A stretch of DNA of 64,000 bases from Chamaecrista fasciculata. Taxonomy: Eukaryota > Streptophyta > Magnoliopsida > Fabales > Fabaceae. The DNA lies in assembly GCA_003254925.1 (NCBI GenBank), contig QANZ01005174.1, positions 130,794 through 194,793 of the forward strand. The letters are read 5' to 3'. A program made the translations under genes and the position numbers. The first letter of the stretch is position 1, and every line of letters starts with the position of its first letter. Shown here piece after piece: positions 1-10,454 of the stretch. A model generated the notes under the pieces. That model was not told where the DNA came from, made no database searches, and saw only the letters and a list, made by a program, of their open reading frames with translations.

Positions 1-1425
1 GACATTAAACCGTGCCCGGGAGGGGACTGGCTGCCTATCGCTACCCCTCTCCTGCTGGGGGTGCTTCTGTCTGTCTTGCCGGGGGGTGTCCCGGCGCCGT
101 TGATCGCCACGGTACTGCTGCTGCTGCTGCTGTTTGCTGCTGGAGCTCATATTTGCAAACCTGCTCTTCTGGGAGGTGAAGGCATCCTCCTTGATGATGA
201 ACTCCTGGACCTTCGACAGTAGTTCTTCTAGTGAGCTGGGGTTCATGAAGGCCAGCTCCTTATGAGTCTGTCCGGGGCGGAGGCCTGCCTGGAAGGCGTG
301 CACCGCCACGCTGTCTTCGAGGTCCTTGACAGTGAGGCACTTCTGATTAAAGCGATGTAGGAAGTCGCGGAGAGACTCGTGCTCTCCCTGGTGGACGTCT
401 GCCAACACGGATGCCGGCTGCTTGTACACTACGCTGGTGGCAAAGCGTTTTTTAAACAGGTTTTCCATATCCCGGAAGCTATGTATACTGTCATTGGGGA
501 GCTTGGAGAACCATATGAGCCCTTCCCCGACAAGTGTGGTCGGGAATAACTTGCACTTTTTGCCTTCCGACAGGTTGGCAATCTGCATGCAGGCGTGGAA
601 CTGTCGGAGATGATCATCCGGATCCTTTGTTCCATCATAACGAGGCAGCTTCATCGGCATTTTGAATCCGGTGGGCAATTCATCTTGCTGTATGTGCGGC
701 GCGTATATCCCGGGAGAGGGCATCGGGAGCGCCGGAGGTGTCGGAGGTATTGCTAGGGAGGCTGGAGGAGGGTTTGCCGTTGCCGACGGGCCTGCAGATG
801 GCAGGTGTTTGGCTAAGAGTTGCCATAACTCCGCCGGTACATTCCACTGTTGCATTGTGGACCCTGACGGTGCTGGGGAGGCAGTGGGGTGGTTCATCCC
901 GGTCGGCCCACTTCGCTCCTCGGGGATGTGTTCCTCTTCTCGTCCCGACAACACGGCTTCTGAGGGGGGTCGTGTGTCCGGGGTGGCGTAGTGTACCGGT
1001 GGGGGGAGCTCGGGGACTTCCTGTATCTGTTTTCCCCTGGAGCTGGAACTGGCCAACTCGCTAAAACGTCTTTCCATAAACTGGTTGAACTGCTCTTCCA
1101 TGTTTCGACGGAGGGAGGTCATGTCAGCTATATGTGCAGCTCTCGCCTCCCTGAGCTCCGTCTGAACAATCTCTCGTATCTCTGCTGTATACGGAGAGGG
1201 TGTTGTTCGAGTTTCTTCCTCATTATGCTGGTGGAAACCGGCGAGAGAGGTCAGTGGGGTGGGAGTCCTCTCGCCTTGCTGTGCGTGTCCTGGTGCACTT
1301 CTGGGTGACAACCTGGGGTCATGTTCTTGTATAGTGTCTCCGGCTTGCTGGTCTCTCGGGTTACTCGAGCCCGAGGGAGCGTTTGCTGAGCTCGGGTGTA
1401 GCTGGTTCTCGTTATGGGTTTCCAT
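1..1425 (-). mobile_element. gag: Ty3/gypsy retrotransposon gag ORF, cut by the window edge
   Basis: Read leftward from the ATG at 1425, the frame stays open for 475 codons to base 1, so the protein runs off the window. The first ~250 residues are polar and low-complexity (Ser, Pro, Glu). Residues ~257-378 match the plant retrotransposon gag (capsid) domain: a start like LPRYDGTKDPDDHL, a Trp-containing middle, a FLHRFNQKCLTVKDLEDSV-like stretch, then HAFQAGLRPG. A Gln run and basic tail follow. In this family gag packages element RNA into particles. The long N-terminal extension suggests a Tat/Ogre-type lineage (inference). No pol is visible because the element continues beyond base 1. Codon use is GC-rich compared with the neighbouring genes. 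Confidence 0.85.
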
Positions 1426-1649
1426 GGCAGAGAACGTCGTAGCTTGAGTTCACAGTAGAGAGACAACAACAAGGGGTTAGCACATAACGCAAGTATGACC
1501 TCCACGGAGAGCCGTACCAGGGCCTCTCGGGGGTTTGAGTAAAAGAAACAGAAAACTTGTTCGTCGAAGATGTGGAGCAGAAAGCTATGAAGAGTGTGGG
1601 GGAGAGCAGGGTGGAGTTCGTGGAGGAACTCTCTTCCCTACGATGTGCT
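1426..1649 (-). mobile_element. Leader region upstream of the Ty3 gag ORF
   Basis: This is non-coding DNA between the gag ATG and the single N at 1650. Around 1443 it has a 16-base stretch (CTACTGTGAACTCAAG on the minus strand) that recurs near the end of the solo LTR at about 1789. This suggests the leader and that LTR come from related elements. No primer binding site could be placed with confidence. Confidence 0.5.
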
Positions 1650-1753
1650 NAATGGGTTTTCGCAAAGAAGGAAGGGTTTCTTGAAAAAGGAAACGTTCGC
1701 TACAAGGCAAGGTTGGTAGCCAAAGGCTACGCTCAGAAAGAGGGAATCGACTA

Positions 1754-2525
1754 TGAAAACTACAAAGCTGGATTAGGATAAATCTAACCTTGAGTTCACA
1801 GTAGAAGGCAGCTTCCGGCCAGTGGGGGTCGTCGGAACCTGCAAGCGAGAATGCACAGGGGGTTCCCTGCGATTCTTCTCCGATGCTTAAGTTAGTGAGA
1901 GAAAGCTGGAGAGTTTGAATATTTTTGAGAGAGAGAGTCGTTACCTTAGAAAAGGTCCCCCCTTTTCCTTTTATCCTCCTTCCCTTTTGTCTCATGTTCG
2001 TACGAGGTCTCTCTCTGAGACGTCAGGGGTGTACTCGGGATGTGTGAGAAAAAGGGGGTTGGTGTAGGTTTCTGCTTTTGAGGTGACAGCTATCACTGCC
2101 AGGGTACGGTGGGATTTCCAACCTTCTCTCCTGGTTGTCAGTGATAGCCAGGAGTGCTTTTCATGGTTTGGTCTGCGCGCAGGGGGTGTTTTAGTCCTTT
2201 TGCGTGTCCTTCTTGTCCTGTCACGTGCTTTCACGGATCCTGGCATTTAATGCCAATATCTTGGCATTAAATGCTTGAGCGTGGGAGGGGGAACCTGCCT
2301 GGGTTGCCCCTCCGTCGGGTATCCTTTGTGTTCTTGGATAACAACTCCGAGGGGTCATTCCGAGGAGTGTATATCACTAGTCCCTCCGAAAGGTCCGAGG
2401 GGGAGTCCGCGCCATCGGACCCGAGGGGTGATCCCGAGGGGTGTATATCACTAGTCCCTCCGAAAGGTCCGAGGGGGCATCCACGCCGTCGGCTTCCGAG
2501 GGGTGATCCCGAGGGGTGTATATCA
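1754..2525 (-). mobile_element. Solo LTR of a Ty3/gypsy element, TSD GACTA
   Basis: The element begins TG and ends CA and is flanked on both sides by the 5-bp target duplication GACTA (1749-1753 and 2526-2530). It has no internal domain, so it is a solo LTR of 772 bp left by LTR-LTR recombination. The minus strand shows the usual plant Ty3 R/U5 pattern: CT-rich DNA, then a segment like CTAACTTAAGCATCGGAG. The start of the minus-strand U3 (2340-2525) holds about 2.4 copies of a 74-75 bp direct repeat; copies of GTGTATATCA lie at 2367, 2441 and 2516. It shares orientation and a 16-base motif with the gag leader to its left. Confidence 0.85.
2340..2525. repeat. 74-75 bp tandem repeat in the solo LTR U3
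   Basis: The core GTGTATATCACTAGTCCCTC recurs at 2367 and 2441, with a third truncated copy at 2516, so the spacing is 74 then 75. Units are GC-rich with CCGAGGGG motifs. U3 subrepeats of this kind often carry enhancer activity in plant LTRs; that role is inference here. Confidence 0.8.
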
Positions 2526-2778
2526 GACTATAATGAGGTGTTCTCTCCAGTTGTGAAGCATTCCTCGATTAGAATTTTGTTAGCCTTGGTAGCACAGTTG
2601 AATTTGGAGCTAGCTCAACTTGATGTGAAGACCNTTCGCTCTCTTCCCACATTTTCGCTTCCCACGATTTGCTCAGAGAGAGAGAGAGAACCCAAGAGTT
2701 GGACCTCGAGTCAGTTATTCTCAGCATTTAGAGAAAAAACCCAAAAGCCAGACCTCGAGTCAGCCATTACCAGCAACC

Positions 2779-4007
2779 ATGGGGAAAACTTTGAAGAAAG
2801 TTTCACATCGCAAGGGGGAGAGAGGTGGCGCCTCGTCGTCGGTTCCTAGTGATGGAATTCCAGTTGCTCGCCATCTCGACCCCGCGACAGCTATGAAGAG
2901 GGGGTACACAGTGATGGAGACAAAAGACATGAAGGTTGGATGGGGGGGTCCTACCATGGAGCCTGACCTGTGGTGGAGCATCCAGTCAAAGCTGATGCGC
3001 GCGGAGGCCGACGGCGCCGAGGCCCTGTGTCGTGCTCGGGGTGTAGTGGCCTGGGCATCGCCACAGGGACTGCCCTGCAATGCACCCATCGACCCCAAAA
3101 TCCTCTTGGAGAGGTCGAAGTTCGCGGATCCTGCTGAGCTCGCGACTCTGAACGAGACATTCTTTGCCCCGGGTGCTCCGATGAGGAGGTTGGGGCATAT
3201 TGCTTGCCACATTAAGGAAGGTGTCGATGGTTGGGGTAGCGAGAGATATAGCTTCGCGCACGAAGGGGGCTTCTTGTTCAACGAGTATGTCCTCCAGAAT
3301 GTGGGAATACGGTTTCCCTTCTCGGACTTCGAGATGGAAGTCCTGAACTACCTGAACTGCTCCCCGGCTCAACTACATCCTAACTCGTGGCGGCTTCTCG
3401 CCATTCTTCAGAACGTGGCGGCGGAGCTGAAGGTGGAGCTGACCGTGAAGGTCTTATTCTGGGCCTACCGGGTGGAGTGTAAAAATGGAGGGTGGGTGAG
3501 CCTCCATTGCATGAACAAGCCCAACAGGTATTCCGTGTTGTCTGCTAATGTTAGCAGCGTGAAGAAATGGACGAATTACCATTTCTTCGTTTCTTGGGAG
3601 CCGGCAGACCGACGTCCGTGGTACTTGGATGACGAGGGTTATCCTCGGTTTCCCCTCTCCTGGTCAGAGCCTATAGTTGGGCAGAGGGCGTTGGCGAGGG
3701 AGAACTTGAGCCCTGAGGAGCACCGTACCGCCAATCGGTTGTTGGGGGCGGCGAAGCAGGATGGCAACGATTATAAGACATGGGGTGAGTGTCAGTCAAT
3801 TAAGGTTCTGTTGTTTTTCTTTGAGTTCTCTGCTTCTTAGTATGTTTGTCTGATTGTTCCGTGTCTGACTTGTTGTATCAGTGATGCACCACCTCGGTTT
3901 CCGGGGACGGTTGGAGTATTTCACCAAGGCCACTTCCTGTTGTGGTAGCTTCGTGATACCTGCCTCCGAGGCCACTCTCCGCCTGCCCCTCCTCCCCCCG
4001 ACGGCTG
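2779..4007 (+). mobile_element. Transposon-associated ORF with Transposase_28-like domain, intron predicted
   Basis: An ATG in good context (ACCATGG) at 2779 opens a 353-codon frame. Residues ~150-270 contain FPFSDFEMEVLNYLNCSPAQ and LHPNSW, then VKKWTNYHFFVSWEP. This is the pattern of the plant 'putative gypsy type transposon' family (Pfam Transposase_28), found as an extra ORF in large Ty3 elements; its function is not known. A good donor at 3785 (GGGTGAGT) and acceptor at 3880-3881 (TATCAG) would remove a 97-bp intron. Splicing continues the frame as V-MHHLGFRGRLEYF up to the N at 4008. Without splicing the frame stops at 3840. Sequence beyond the N is probably not contiguous with it. Confidence 0.7.
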
Positions 4008-4008
4008 N

Positions 4009-4636
4009 TGGGTGGGATATAGTTGGGTTATATTGTTATAAACTTTTGGGTAGAGAGGAATACTATACTAGTAGTTCTGCTCAAGGAGATTGGTCTTGTA
4101 AGAAGGATCGTTTGTGACCTCACCAATCTTTTCTGGGAACTGCTGAAATAGTATAAACTCCTTAGGAGAGTTCAATATTTACCCCATATCCCCTTACATA
4201 TAGTTTGAAAGATATATATTGGTTTGGTCCTATTGTTTTACCATGTCATGGTTACGCTTTTGGTAAAACCTGAAACAGCATCACTGAATGCGTACGGTAT
4301 TATAAAGTATAAACAATAAAGCCACCTCATGGTCGAGTCAGGAGAATAGTGCGTCTCTTAACTCTAATTATGGTTTTGAGAGAGAAAGTCATTTTCTCAT
4401 CACCCACCCATCCATATAGTGTTGCATTTCTGGTCCATCCCGTTGAATTAAATAATTGAATACATTAATATTTTATTATAATAATTATTATTTGGGTTTG
4501 GGAGATGGGAATACAAAAGGCAAAGGGCAAAGAAGCATGAATAAGACATATTTGGGGTAAAGATAAGTGGGAAGAAAGCAGAGTTGTGCAGTGCACGGCT
4601 TTTTTCAATTTTGGTTGGGTCACATTATTATTAAAA
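4009..4636. other. Non-coding stretch after the third single-N joint
   Basis: A short open frame ends at 4117 and matches nothing I recognise. The rest is AT-rich and shows no gene, clear repeat or promoter. The last part (4628-4636) is the left target duplication of the next element. Confidence 0.5.
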
Positions 4637-5399
4637 GGTTTTATTTTGGTCCCATAACTATGACAAAGGTTTCATTTTGGTCCCATAACTTTTTTGTTGC
4701 AATTTTGGTCCCATAACTATGACAAAGGTTTCATTTTGGTCCCATAACTTTTTTTGTTGCAATTTTGGTCCCATAATTTCTCAAAAGGTTCCATCGTTAG
4801 TCCCTTGGTGAATTTCATCCATATTTAGCCGTTAAGTATGACGTGGCATAGTGACTTGAATCATGATGTGGCAAAATAAGATGAAATGGACTAAAATAGG
4901 ATCTATATGTAACATATTAAAACTTATCTATACCCAACCACAATATATATAAAGAGTGGTACTTCCTCTTCCTCGTCAGCCCAACGGGACTTCCTCTTCC
5001 TCGTTCCGCTTCCCGATTTGTCGTCGCCGCCGCTTTGGTCGTTCGACTCTGGCTGAGGATCCCATCGACTTCGTCGGTGCCTTCTGCTTGAAGTCTCTTC
5101 TTCCCCACCAGATTGGTCCCTGTTAGTACCACTCTTTGTATATATAGTGGTTGGGTATTGATAAGTTTTAATATGTTGCATATAGATACTATTTCAGTCC
5201 ACTTCATCTTATTTCGCCATATCATGATCCTAGTCACTATGCCACGTCATACTTAACGGCTAAATATGGATGGAATTCACCAAGGGACTAACGGTGGAAC
5301 CTTTTGAGAAGTTATGAGACCAAAATTGTAACAAAAAAAAGTTATGGGACCAAAATGAAATCTTTGTCATAGTTATGGGACCAAAAGTGCACTTAAGCC
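4637..5399. mobile_element. Long-TIR foldback element, Mutator-like, TSD TTATTAAAA
   Basis: Perfect 9-bp duplications TTATTAAAA (4628-4636 and 5400-5408) bound a 763-bp palindrome. The left arm (to ~4960) reads 'TTTTGGTCCCATAAC' repeatedly, then a TTTAGCCGTTAAGTATGACG segment. The right arm (~5125-5399) is its reverse complement with small differences. The loop (~4960-5125) is clearly more GC-rich and contains CTTCCTCTTCCTCGT repeats, so it may be captured host DNA; I do not recognise it. The 9-bp duplication and long arms point to a non-autonomous Mutator-like element. It encodes no transposase. Confidence 0.8.
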
Positions 5400-5485
5400 T
5401 TATTAAAATAATAAATAATTATCCCACACTAAACAGTAAATAGCCTAATTAGCTAAGTCTGAGTCTGAGTCTCAAGGTTTGTTTC

Positions 5486-5492
5486 TATAAAA
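5486..5492 (+). promoter_or_regulatory. TATA box of the BRH1-type RING gene
   Basis: CTATAAAA lies 174 bp upstream of the ATG at 5666. It is followed by a CT-rich leader (CTCCTTCTCACTCTCTTGCTC) typical of plant 5' UTRs. The foldback element ends only ~87 bp upstream. Confidence 0.6.
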
Positions 5493-5665
5493 CGCAGCCT
5501 CCTCCTTCTCACTCTCTTGCTCTCATTCATACTCTCTCATACACACAACAAAGGTATCAAGCTAGCTAGAAATTCAAGGTATCTTCAATTTCAATTTCAA
5601 TTTCATAGCTAGAAATTAAGGTGCATATATATATAGAGAGAGGGAGAAGGAAATAGTACCGAGAT

Positions 5666-6187
5666 ATGGGGTTTCCAGTGGGTTGCAGTGAACTTGTGTT
5701 CCCTCGGGTATTTCTGCAGATCCTGTGGGTATTAGGATTAATCCGTCAAGTGATATCCATGGTGTTCCGTTATTTGGGGCTTGAGGACTTCCTTGAGGCG
5801 GACATTGGGTGGCCGGAGCAATCCTCCTCCACCAGTAAGATGCCGGAATTCGAGTCGGTGAGTGCCGTCCTCATGCGCGAAATCCTGCCGGTCGTCAAGT
5901 TCCGGGAGGTGGAGGTGGAGGCGCCGCCGGAGAGTTGTGCCGTCTGTCTCTACGAGTTCGACGGAGAAGACGAGATCCGACGGCTCACAAACTGCACGCA
6001 CATATTCCACCGGAGCTGTCTCGACCGTTGGATGGGATACGATCAGAGAACTTGCCCTCTTTGTCGAACCCCTTTCATTCCTTACCATATGCAAGCAGCC
6101 TTTAACGAGAGACTCTGGGAAGCTTCTGGAATCCCCGATTTCTACCAAGATAATTCTGATTCTATTTCTAATTATGCCTCTCCCTAA
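5666..6187 (+). CDS. BRH1-like: RING-H2 E3 ubiquitin ligase, BRH1-like
   Basis: A single-exon gene of 173 residues. The start MGFPVG followed by a hydrophobic stretch (residues ~10-37) matches the BRH1/RHA1-type family of small plant RING-H2 proteins; Arabidopsis BRH1 is brassinosteroid-responsive. The RING-H2 is complete: C91, C94, C110, H112, H115, C118, C130, C133, with Trp122 near the E2-contact position. The tail keeps the family pattern FNERLWEASGIPDF. The expected role is E2-dependent ubiquitin transfer at a membrane, with the N-terminal segment as anchor. Family members are about 170 residues, so it looks full length. Targets and hormone response cannot be read from sequence. It is unusually GC-rich between 5780 and 6060. 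Confidence 0.92.
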   Translation: MGFPVGCSELVFPRVFLQILWVLGLIRQVISMVFRYLGLEDFLEADIGWPEQSSSTSKMPEFESVSAVLMREILPVVKFREVEVEAPPESCAVCLYEFDGEDEIRRLTNCTHIFHRSCLDRWMGYDQRTCPLCRTPFIPYHMQAAFNERLWEASGIPDFYQDNSDSISNYASP

Positions 6188-7923
6188 TTAATTTCTCTCT
6201 TTTTAACTCTCAACAAATCAAACCCCACATACATACATATACATGATTTTTCATTCTCCATCTCTGTGCTTTCAATTTTGAACCAATTACACCACACAGG
6301 ATTCATTTACAGGTTTGGGATGGATGGATCTGGTGATGCTCACTCATGTCATGTCATGTGTATGTATATATATACAGAGAACCACAACAACCAAAACAAA
6401 ATCTTTTCTGTATTAATTAGTGTACTAGTTATTAATAATAATAATAGGCTAGAAGTAGTAAGTAATTAGTTAGGCGGTTCATGAAATGGGTTTTGTAAAG
6501 TTGGTTCGTTCCTCTTTGAATTCAGAACTGGGATGTTATTATTAATTAATGAATGAATCCATGAGTGCCAAATCTTGTATTTGTATACCCATGATCATCC
6601 CCATTCACCTTAGTGCGTGCTCCACTTCATTTTTACTTTTAATTGTACAAATTGGAATTTGGAAATCGCAGACATTGCTTCACCTCCTCCACCATTAGTC
6701 CATTACCATATATGTATTTATGTATGCTTCTCAAGGATTTTAATTTGATAGATTTTTTTTTTTGTTAAACTAAAGGTTTTTTCCGTCTATTCACCTAACG
6801 GTCTAGGCAAAAACTAATCTCATTCGAGTCTCAAAGATAAGGCGGTCATAGCTCTTCCAACAATAAGGCGATCATAACTCTTCCAACAATATTGACTTGA
6901 GGTATTAAACTTGGGTCATTTCCTTAAATTGTAACTCAATTTGAGAGAATTTATTATTTTAACTCTACCTCTATATTGAATCAACAAATTATTATGTAAC
7001 TAAAAATCTAAAATATATAATTTTGTCTCTCAAATATTATAAGTTTTAACTATTATTATAATATTTTAACAACTAATAAGTGATATAAATTTTGAAGATA
7101 AAAAGAAATGTTTCCTCTTTTTAATAGGACACTCCATGTAGTGTAAAGAGAGTTTGACGATGATGAAATGGTGGTAGTGGTAGTGTTTACTTTGTGGGGC
7201 TGTTTCGTGCGGGATACGGGGGATCAACATAATCCTGTCTCTGTTTCCTTCGATTTCTGGTTTGTGATTCATTATTTGAAAAGAAAGGAAAAGGAAAGGA
7301 AAGAAAAGAAAGTGGTTAGGATGAAAAATAGGAAGCAAATAAATAAACTTGACTTGTTTTGCTTGATCCAATACATACCTATTTCCGAGAAATGGCGTCC
7401 TCAAGTTTTCTCTCTCAGGATACCAACTATAACCACCAACTCAATGACTCATCACCCCACATTTTCTAACTCTCTGGTCAATTCAATCCAACAAGAAGAG
7501 TAAAAATGAAGACTCAACATATATAGAGTATTCCACAATCCTTTCATCTTTTTTAAATACACTCTTATATGTAATGTAATACCGTGCCATGGGGCGAAAA
7601 CCATGTGGCCTACCATCAATTCATTCATTCCTAACATACACCATAAAGATTACAATTATTTTTTTAAAATATCACCAACCTTCAAGCCAAATTATATGAT
7701 ATAAAAGTTAAATAGAACTTCTAATCAGTCAAACAACTATAATTTATTTAATAATAAATAAAGAAATCATTGCAAATATGATTGCATTAAAAAAAAATAA
7801 AAAACTTCAATTCTAAATGAAGGATTCCGATCCCAAGACTCCTTAATATTATGGATTTTGTTAGTGTCTCCACTCTATCGGAACTGCGGAAGAACAATTC
7901 TAAAAGAGAGAGAGAAAATATTA
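6188..7923. other. 3' UTR and gene-free AT-rich spacer
   Basis: The first ~350 bases are a plausible 3' UTR with (AAT)n near 6436. After that I see no coding signal. Open frames at 7066-7503 are low-complexity and lack any family pattern. A T-rich run lies at ~6752. Confidence 0.6.
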
Positions 7924-7931
7924 CTATGTGT

Positions 7932-8405
7932 CAGTGATGTGAAAACCGGACCGGCCGGTCGGACCTCTACCTGAAGACACAAGCGAGTTGGTTCAACCAT
8001 TTGAACCGGAATGATGGTTGGACCGGAAATAACCGGCCAAGAACCAGGAAACCGGAACCAACCGCTGGACCGGACCGGCAGTTCTCAATTTTTTTTACAA
8101 AAAATCGTTTTGAGCCTTGTAAGGATCAAACCCATGCCCTTTCTTCACACTCCCAGCGCCTTTACCATCCCAACTGTGAGGTTGTGTTAGCTTTCTCTTA
8201 CCAATTGTTTTACTTATCTAATAAATTAATAGATTTAATGCATCTCTTAGACCCAAAAAAATATAGAGGGTTTATATTTAATATATTAAAAATAATTATT
8301 TATTACGTCATCCGGTCCAAACATTCGGTCCCACCGATTCAACCGATCCGACCGTGAACCGAACACTTATCCGAGTCTTTGTCCGGTTCGGTTATGACAA
8401 CACTG
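7932..8405. mobile_element. hAT-like MITE, copy 1, TSD CTATGTGT
   Basis: A perfect 8-bp duplication (7924-7931 and 8406-8413) flanks a 474-bp element. Its ends are CAGTGATGTGAAAACCGGAC on the left and, reverse-complemented, CAGTGTTGTCATAACCGAAC on the right. The interior is full of ACCGG/CCGGT words at both ends with an AT-rich middle. Eight-bp duplications and CAGTG ends fit the hAT superfamily. No transposase. Related copies lie at 41162-41784 and 47617-48745. Confidence 0.85.
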
Positions 8406-8413
8406 CTATGTGT

Positions 8414-8861
8414 GTTCTCTCTATCTTCAACTCATGGTATTAACTGACCACTTGAATGATGGGAAAACACTCTTATTTATAGGAGAATCGGAGAACTCTC
8501 AAAACTGAATTATCTGATTTGGGACTTATGTAAAATAGCTCACATTTTCACAAGTCTCATAATCCAATTAGACTCTCACATACGCAGAATATAAGTCCCA
8601 AATAATTTGATAAACAATTTTTTTAAAAATAAAAATAAAATATTCTTTTATCACAAATAATATGAGATATTTTGGTATAATATAATTTTGTATTTTCTTT
8701 TAAAAGAATAAATATCATATTAAAATATCTCATATGATCCATTACGTAAAAATCTTTTAAATCAAAGAGGTCGAATTAATCAATATTAAAAGTCAAGATT
8801 CTTGATATGGCTGATGCTAGGTGGCTTTCTAGCAGAAAATTTTCAAACTATGGGTCTCATG
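8414..8861. other. AT-rich spacer
   Basis: No gene, RNA or structured repeat recognised. Confidence 0.5.
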
Positions 8862-9313
8862 TAGGGATGGCAATTTGGATCCGCATTTAGGATATCCGTC
8901 CGAATTCATCCGTAAAAAATATCCGGTATCCGTCGGATACCGGATATCGGATAGGGTACGGGTATTGAAAAATAAAAAACCAACTATCCGATATCCGTCC
9001 GAAATGAACGGATAGTTAGGGTATCCGGTATCCGATACCCTATAATATAAATATTTTATTATATTTTATACATTTTTTATTATATTTTTAATTAATTTAT
9101 TTTAATTAACGGATATTGGGTATCGGATATTGGATATATCCGATTTTTTAATTAGGATATCCTATCCTATATCCATTATTTTCGGATATTTTGGATATTT
9201 AGGATATCCGTCGGATACCGGATATCGGATAGGATAGGATACGGATATTGAAAAGAATGAACGGATACGGATACGGATAGTGAAAAATTTTCGGATATCC
9301 TATCCGTTGCCAC
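8862..9313. mobile_element. GGATA-rich hAT-like element, copy 1
   Basis: It starts TAGGGATGGCAA and ends in a decayed reverse complement (GTTGCCAC). Near-identical octamers flank it, TCTCATGT (8855-8862) and TCTCATGG (9314-9321), overlapping the border by a base. The interior is built from degenerate GGATA/TATCC words (CGGATATCGGATAGG and similar), densely palindromic at both ends, with an AT-rich core. It has no ORF. The family repeats at 10455-11090. Confidence 0.65.
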
Positions 9314-9489
9314 TCTCATGGTTACATCATTAAAATATTCAAAAATTTGATTTAAAAATAATTTAACAATTTTAACTTACTAGGCGAATCATATATTCAT
9401 ATTTATTCTAATTTTAATTATTCACTTTTTATTTTATTTCTTACTTGAACTTCAAACCCGCATGTCTTACATAATTGTTAATTAAGACC

Positions 9490-9935
9490 AAAATCTCAAA
9501 TTAATTTCTTATGTTTCATTTATTTTAATTGATTTTATATATTTTTATAATTTCTTAAATTTATTTTTAAGATGTGATTTAACCTCATTTATTAATGATC
9601 TTAGTTTGGTTGAAAAAGAAGTGTTCAATAGTTAGTACATAATTTTAAATTCGTCACATTCAGAATTAAAATGAGAGAGATATGATCAATTTTACTTGTT
9701 TGGTCGTAAAACGAGTTACTTACTTCCAGGACCCAATTTAGCCTAGCTTGTTTATTGAGAGTCCCGAAGTACTTGTCAAAACAAATTCAAAGCTTGGACT
9801 TCGTTGTATTCGAGCTTAAAACAAGAAAAATATGATCATATTCAATATTTTTTAAATCAATTTAAAAAATTATAAAAATATATAAGATCAATTTAAAATA
9901 AATAAAACATAAGAGACCAATTTAAAATTCACTCA
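9490..9935. repeat. Degenerate copy of the foldback family seen at 49627-50124
   Basis: Phrases such as GATGTGATTTAACCTCATTT, GAGAGAGATATGATCAATTT and CGAAGTACTTGTC line up in the same order with the loop of the 49627-50124 element. Outer arms are worn and no target duplication was found. Confidence 0.5.
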
Positions 9936-10009
9936 ATACAAAAGAAATGAGGTTTTTGCTTACTTTGAATGAATGAGAAATGTTAATTAGTGATAATTAA
10001 AAATCTCCT

Positions 10010-10276
10010 CTCTTATATGGTTACTCTGATAACTCTATTGATCATATTTTTCCCAATTGTAATTTTGCTAGGGCGGTGCCGTTTGGGCTGGATTTGTCCT
10101 TAAAGTCTAATGTTGCGAGATTGCAGTCGATTAAAAGGTGGCTCAGGTTCTGGATTATACAATGGAAGAGAAATCCAGCATTATTTTATGACATTTGGCT
10201 TACAGTTCGGGTGGGCATGAACACGATTTGGAGGCTGAGGAATGAAGCAATTTGGACACGTCACCACGTCTCCTAG
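10010..10276 (+). pseudogene. LINE reverse transcriptase C-terminal fragment
   Basis: An open stretch encodes ...SIDHIFPNCNFARAVPFGLDLS... then FYDIWLTVRVGMNTIWRLRNEAIW. This resembles the zf-RVT region of plant LINE polyproteins (ID/HLF..C.FAR.VW, later W.IW..RNE). Only ~85 residues remain, so it is a dead scrap of a non-LTR retrotransposon. It lies between the two GGATA-rich elements. Confidence 0.6.
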
Positions 10277-10454
10277 TGAAGGGAGTTAAGATGATTCTCT
10301 ACATCAGAGATATTTTCCGTTTTGTTTTAGTAATGTTTCTTGTATGACTAGCTCTATAGTGGATTCTAATAATTTGTGTAATTTAATATAGCCTCAATTA
10401 ATAGTAGTTCGAGTAGGGAGGATGTTGGTCCCTCTATAATGGGGTCCCAGCATC

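Larger units (their letters stand above)
1651..2633 (+). pseudogene. Ty1/copia reverse transcriptase fragment split by a solo LTR
   Basis: Two pieces form one copia RT segment. Bases 1651-1753 encode WVFAKKEG...RYKARLVAKGYAQKEGIDY. Bases 2531-2633 encode NEVFSPVVKHSSIRILLAL...LDVKT. Placed end to end they give the conserved 'YKARLVAKG...DY-NEVFSPV' order of plant copia RT, with the solo LTR of 1754-2525 in the middle. The fragment begins exactly after the N at 1650 and ends exactly before the N at 2634, so its true flanks are unknown. It encodes no complete domain and is non-functional. Confidence 0.85.

Noticed and set aside
5738..6148. 136-codon minus-strand frame
   Set aside because: Shadow of the RING-H2 gene at 5666-6187, whose zinc ligands are all on the plus strand.
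7066..7503. Overlapping frames of ~111 codons on both strands
   Set aside because: Low-complexity Lys/Glu-rich composition, no motif, and no splice or promoter context.
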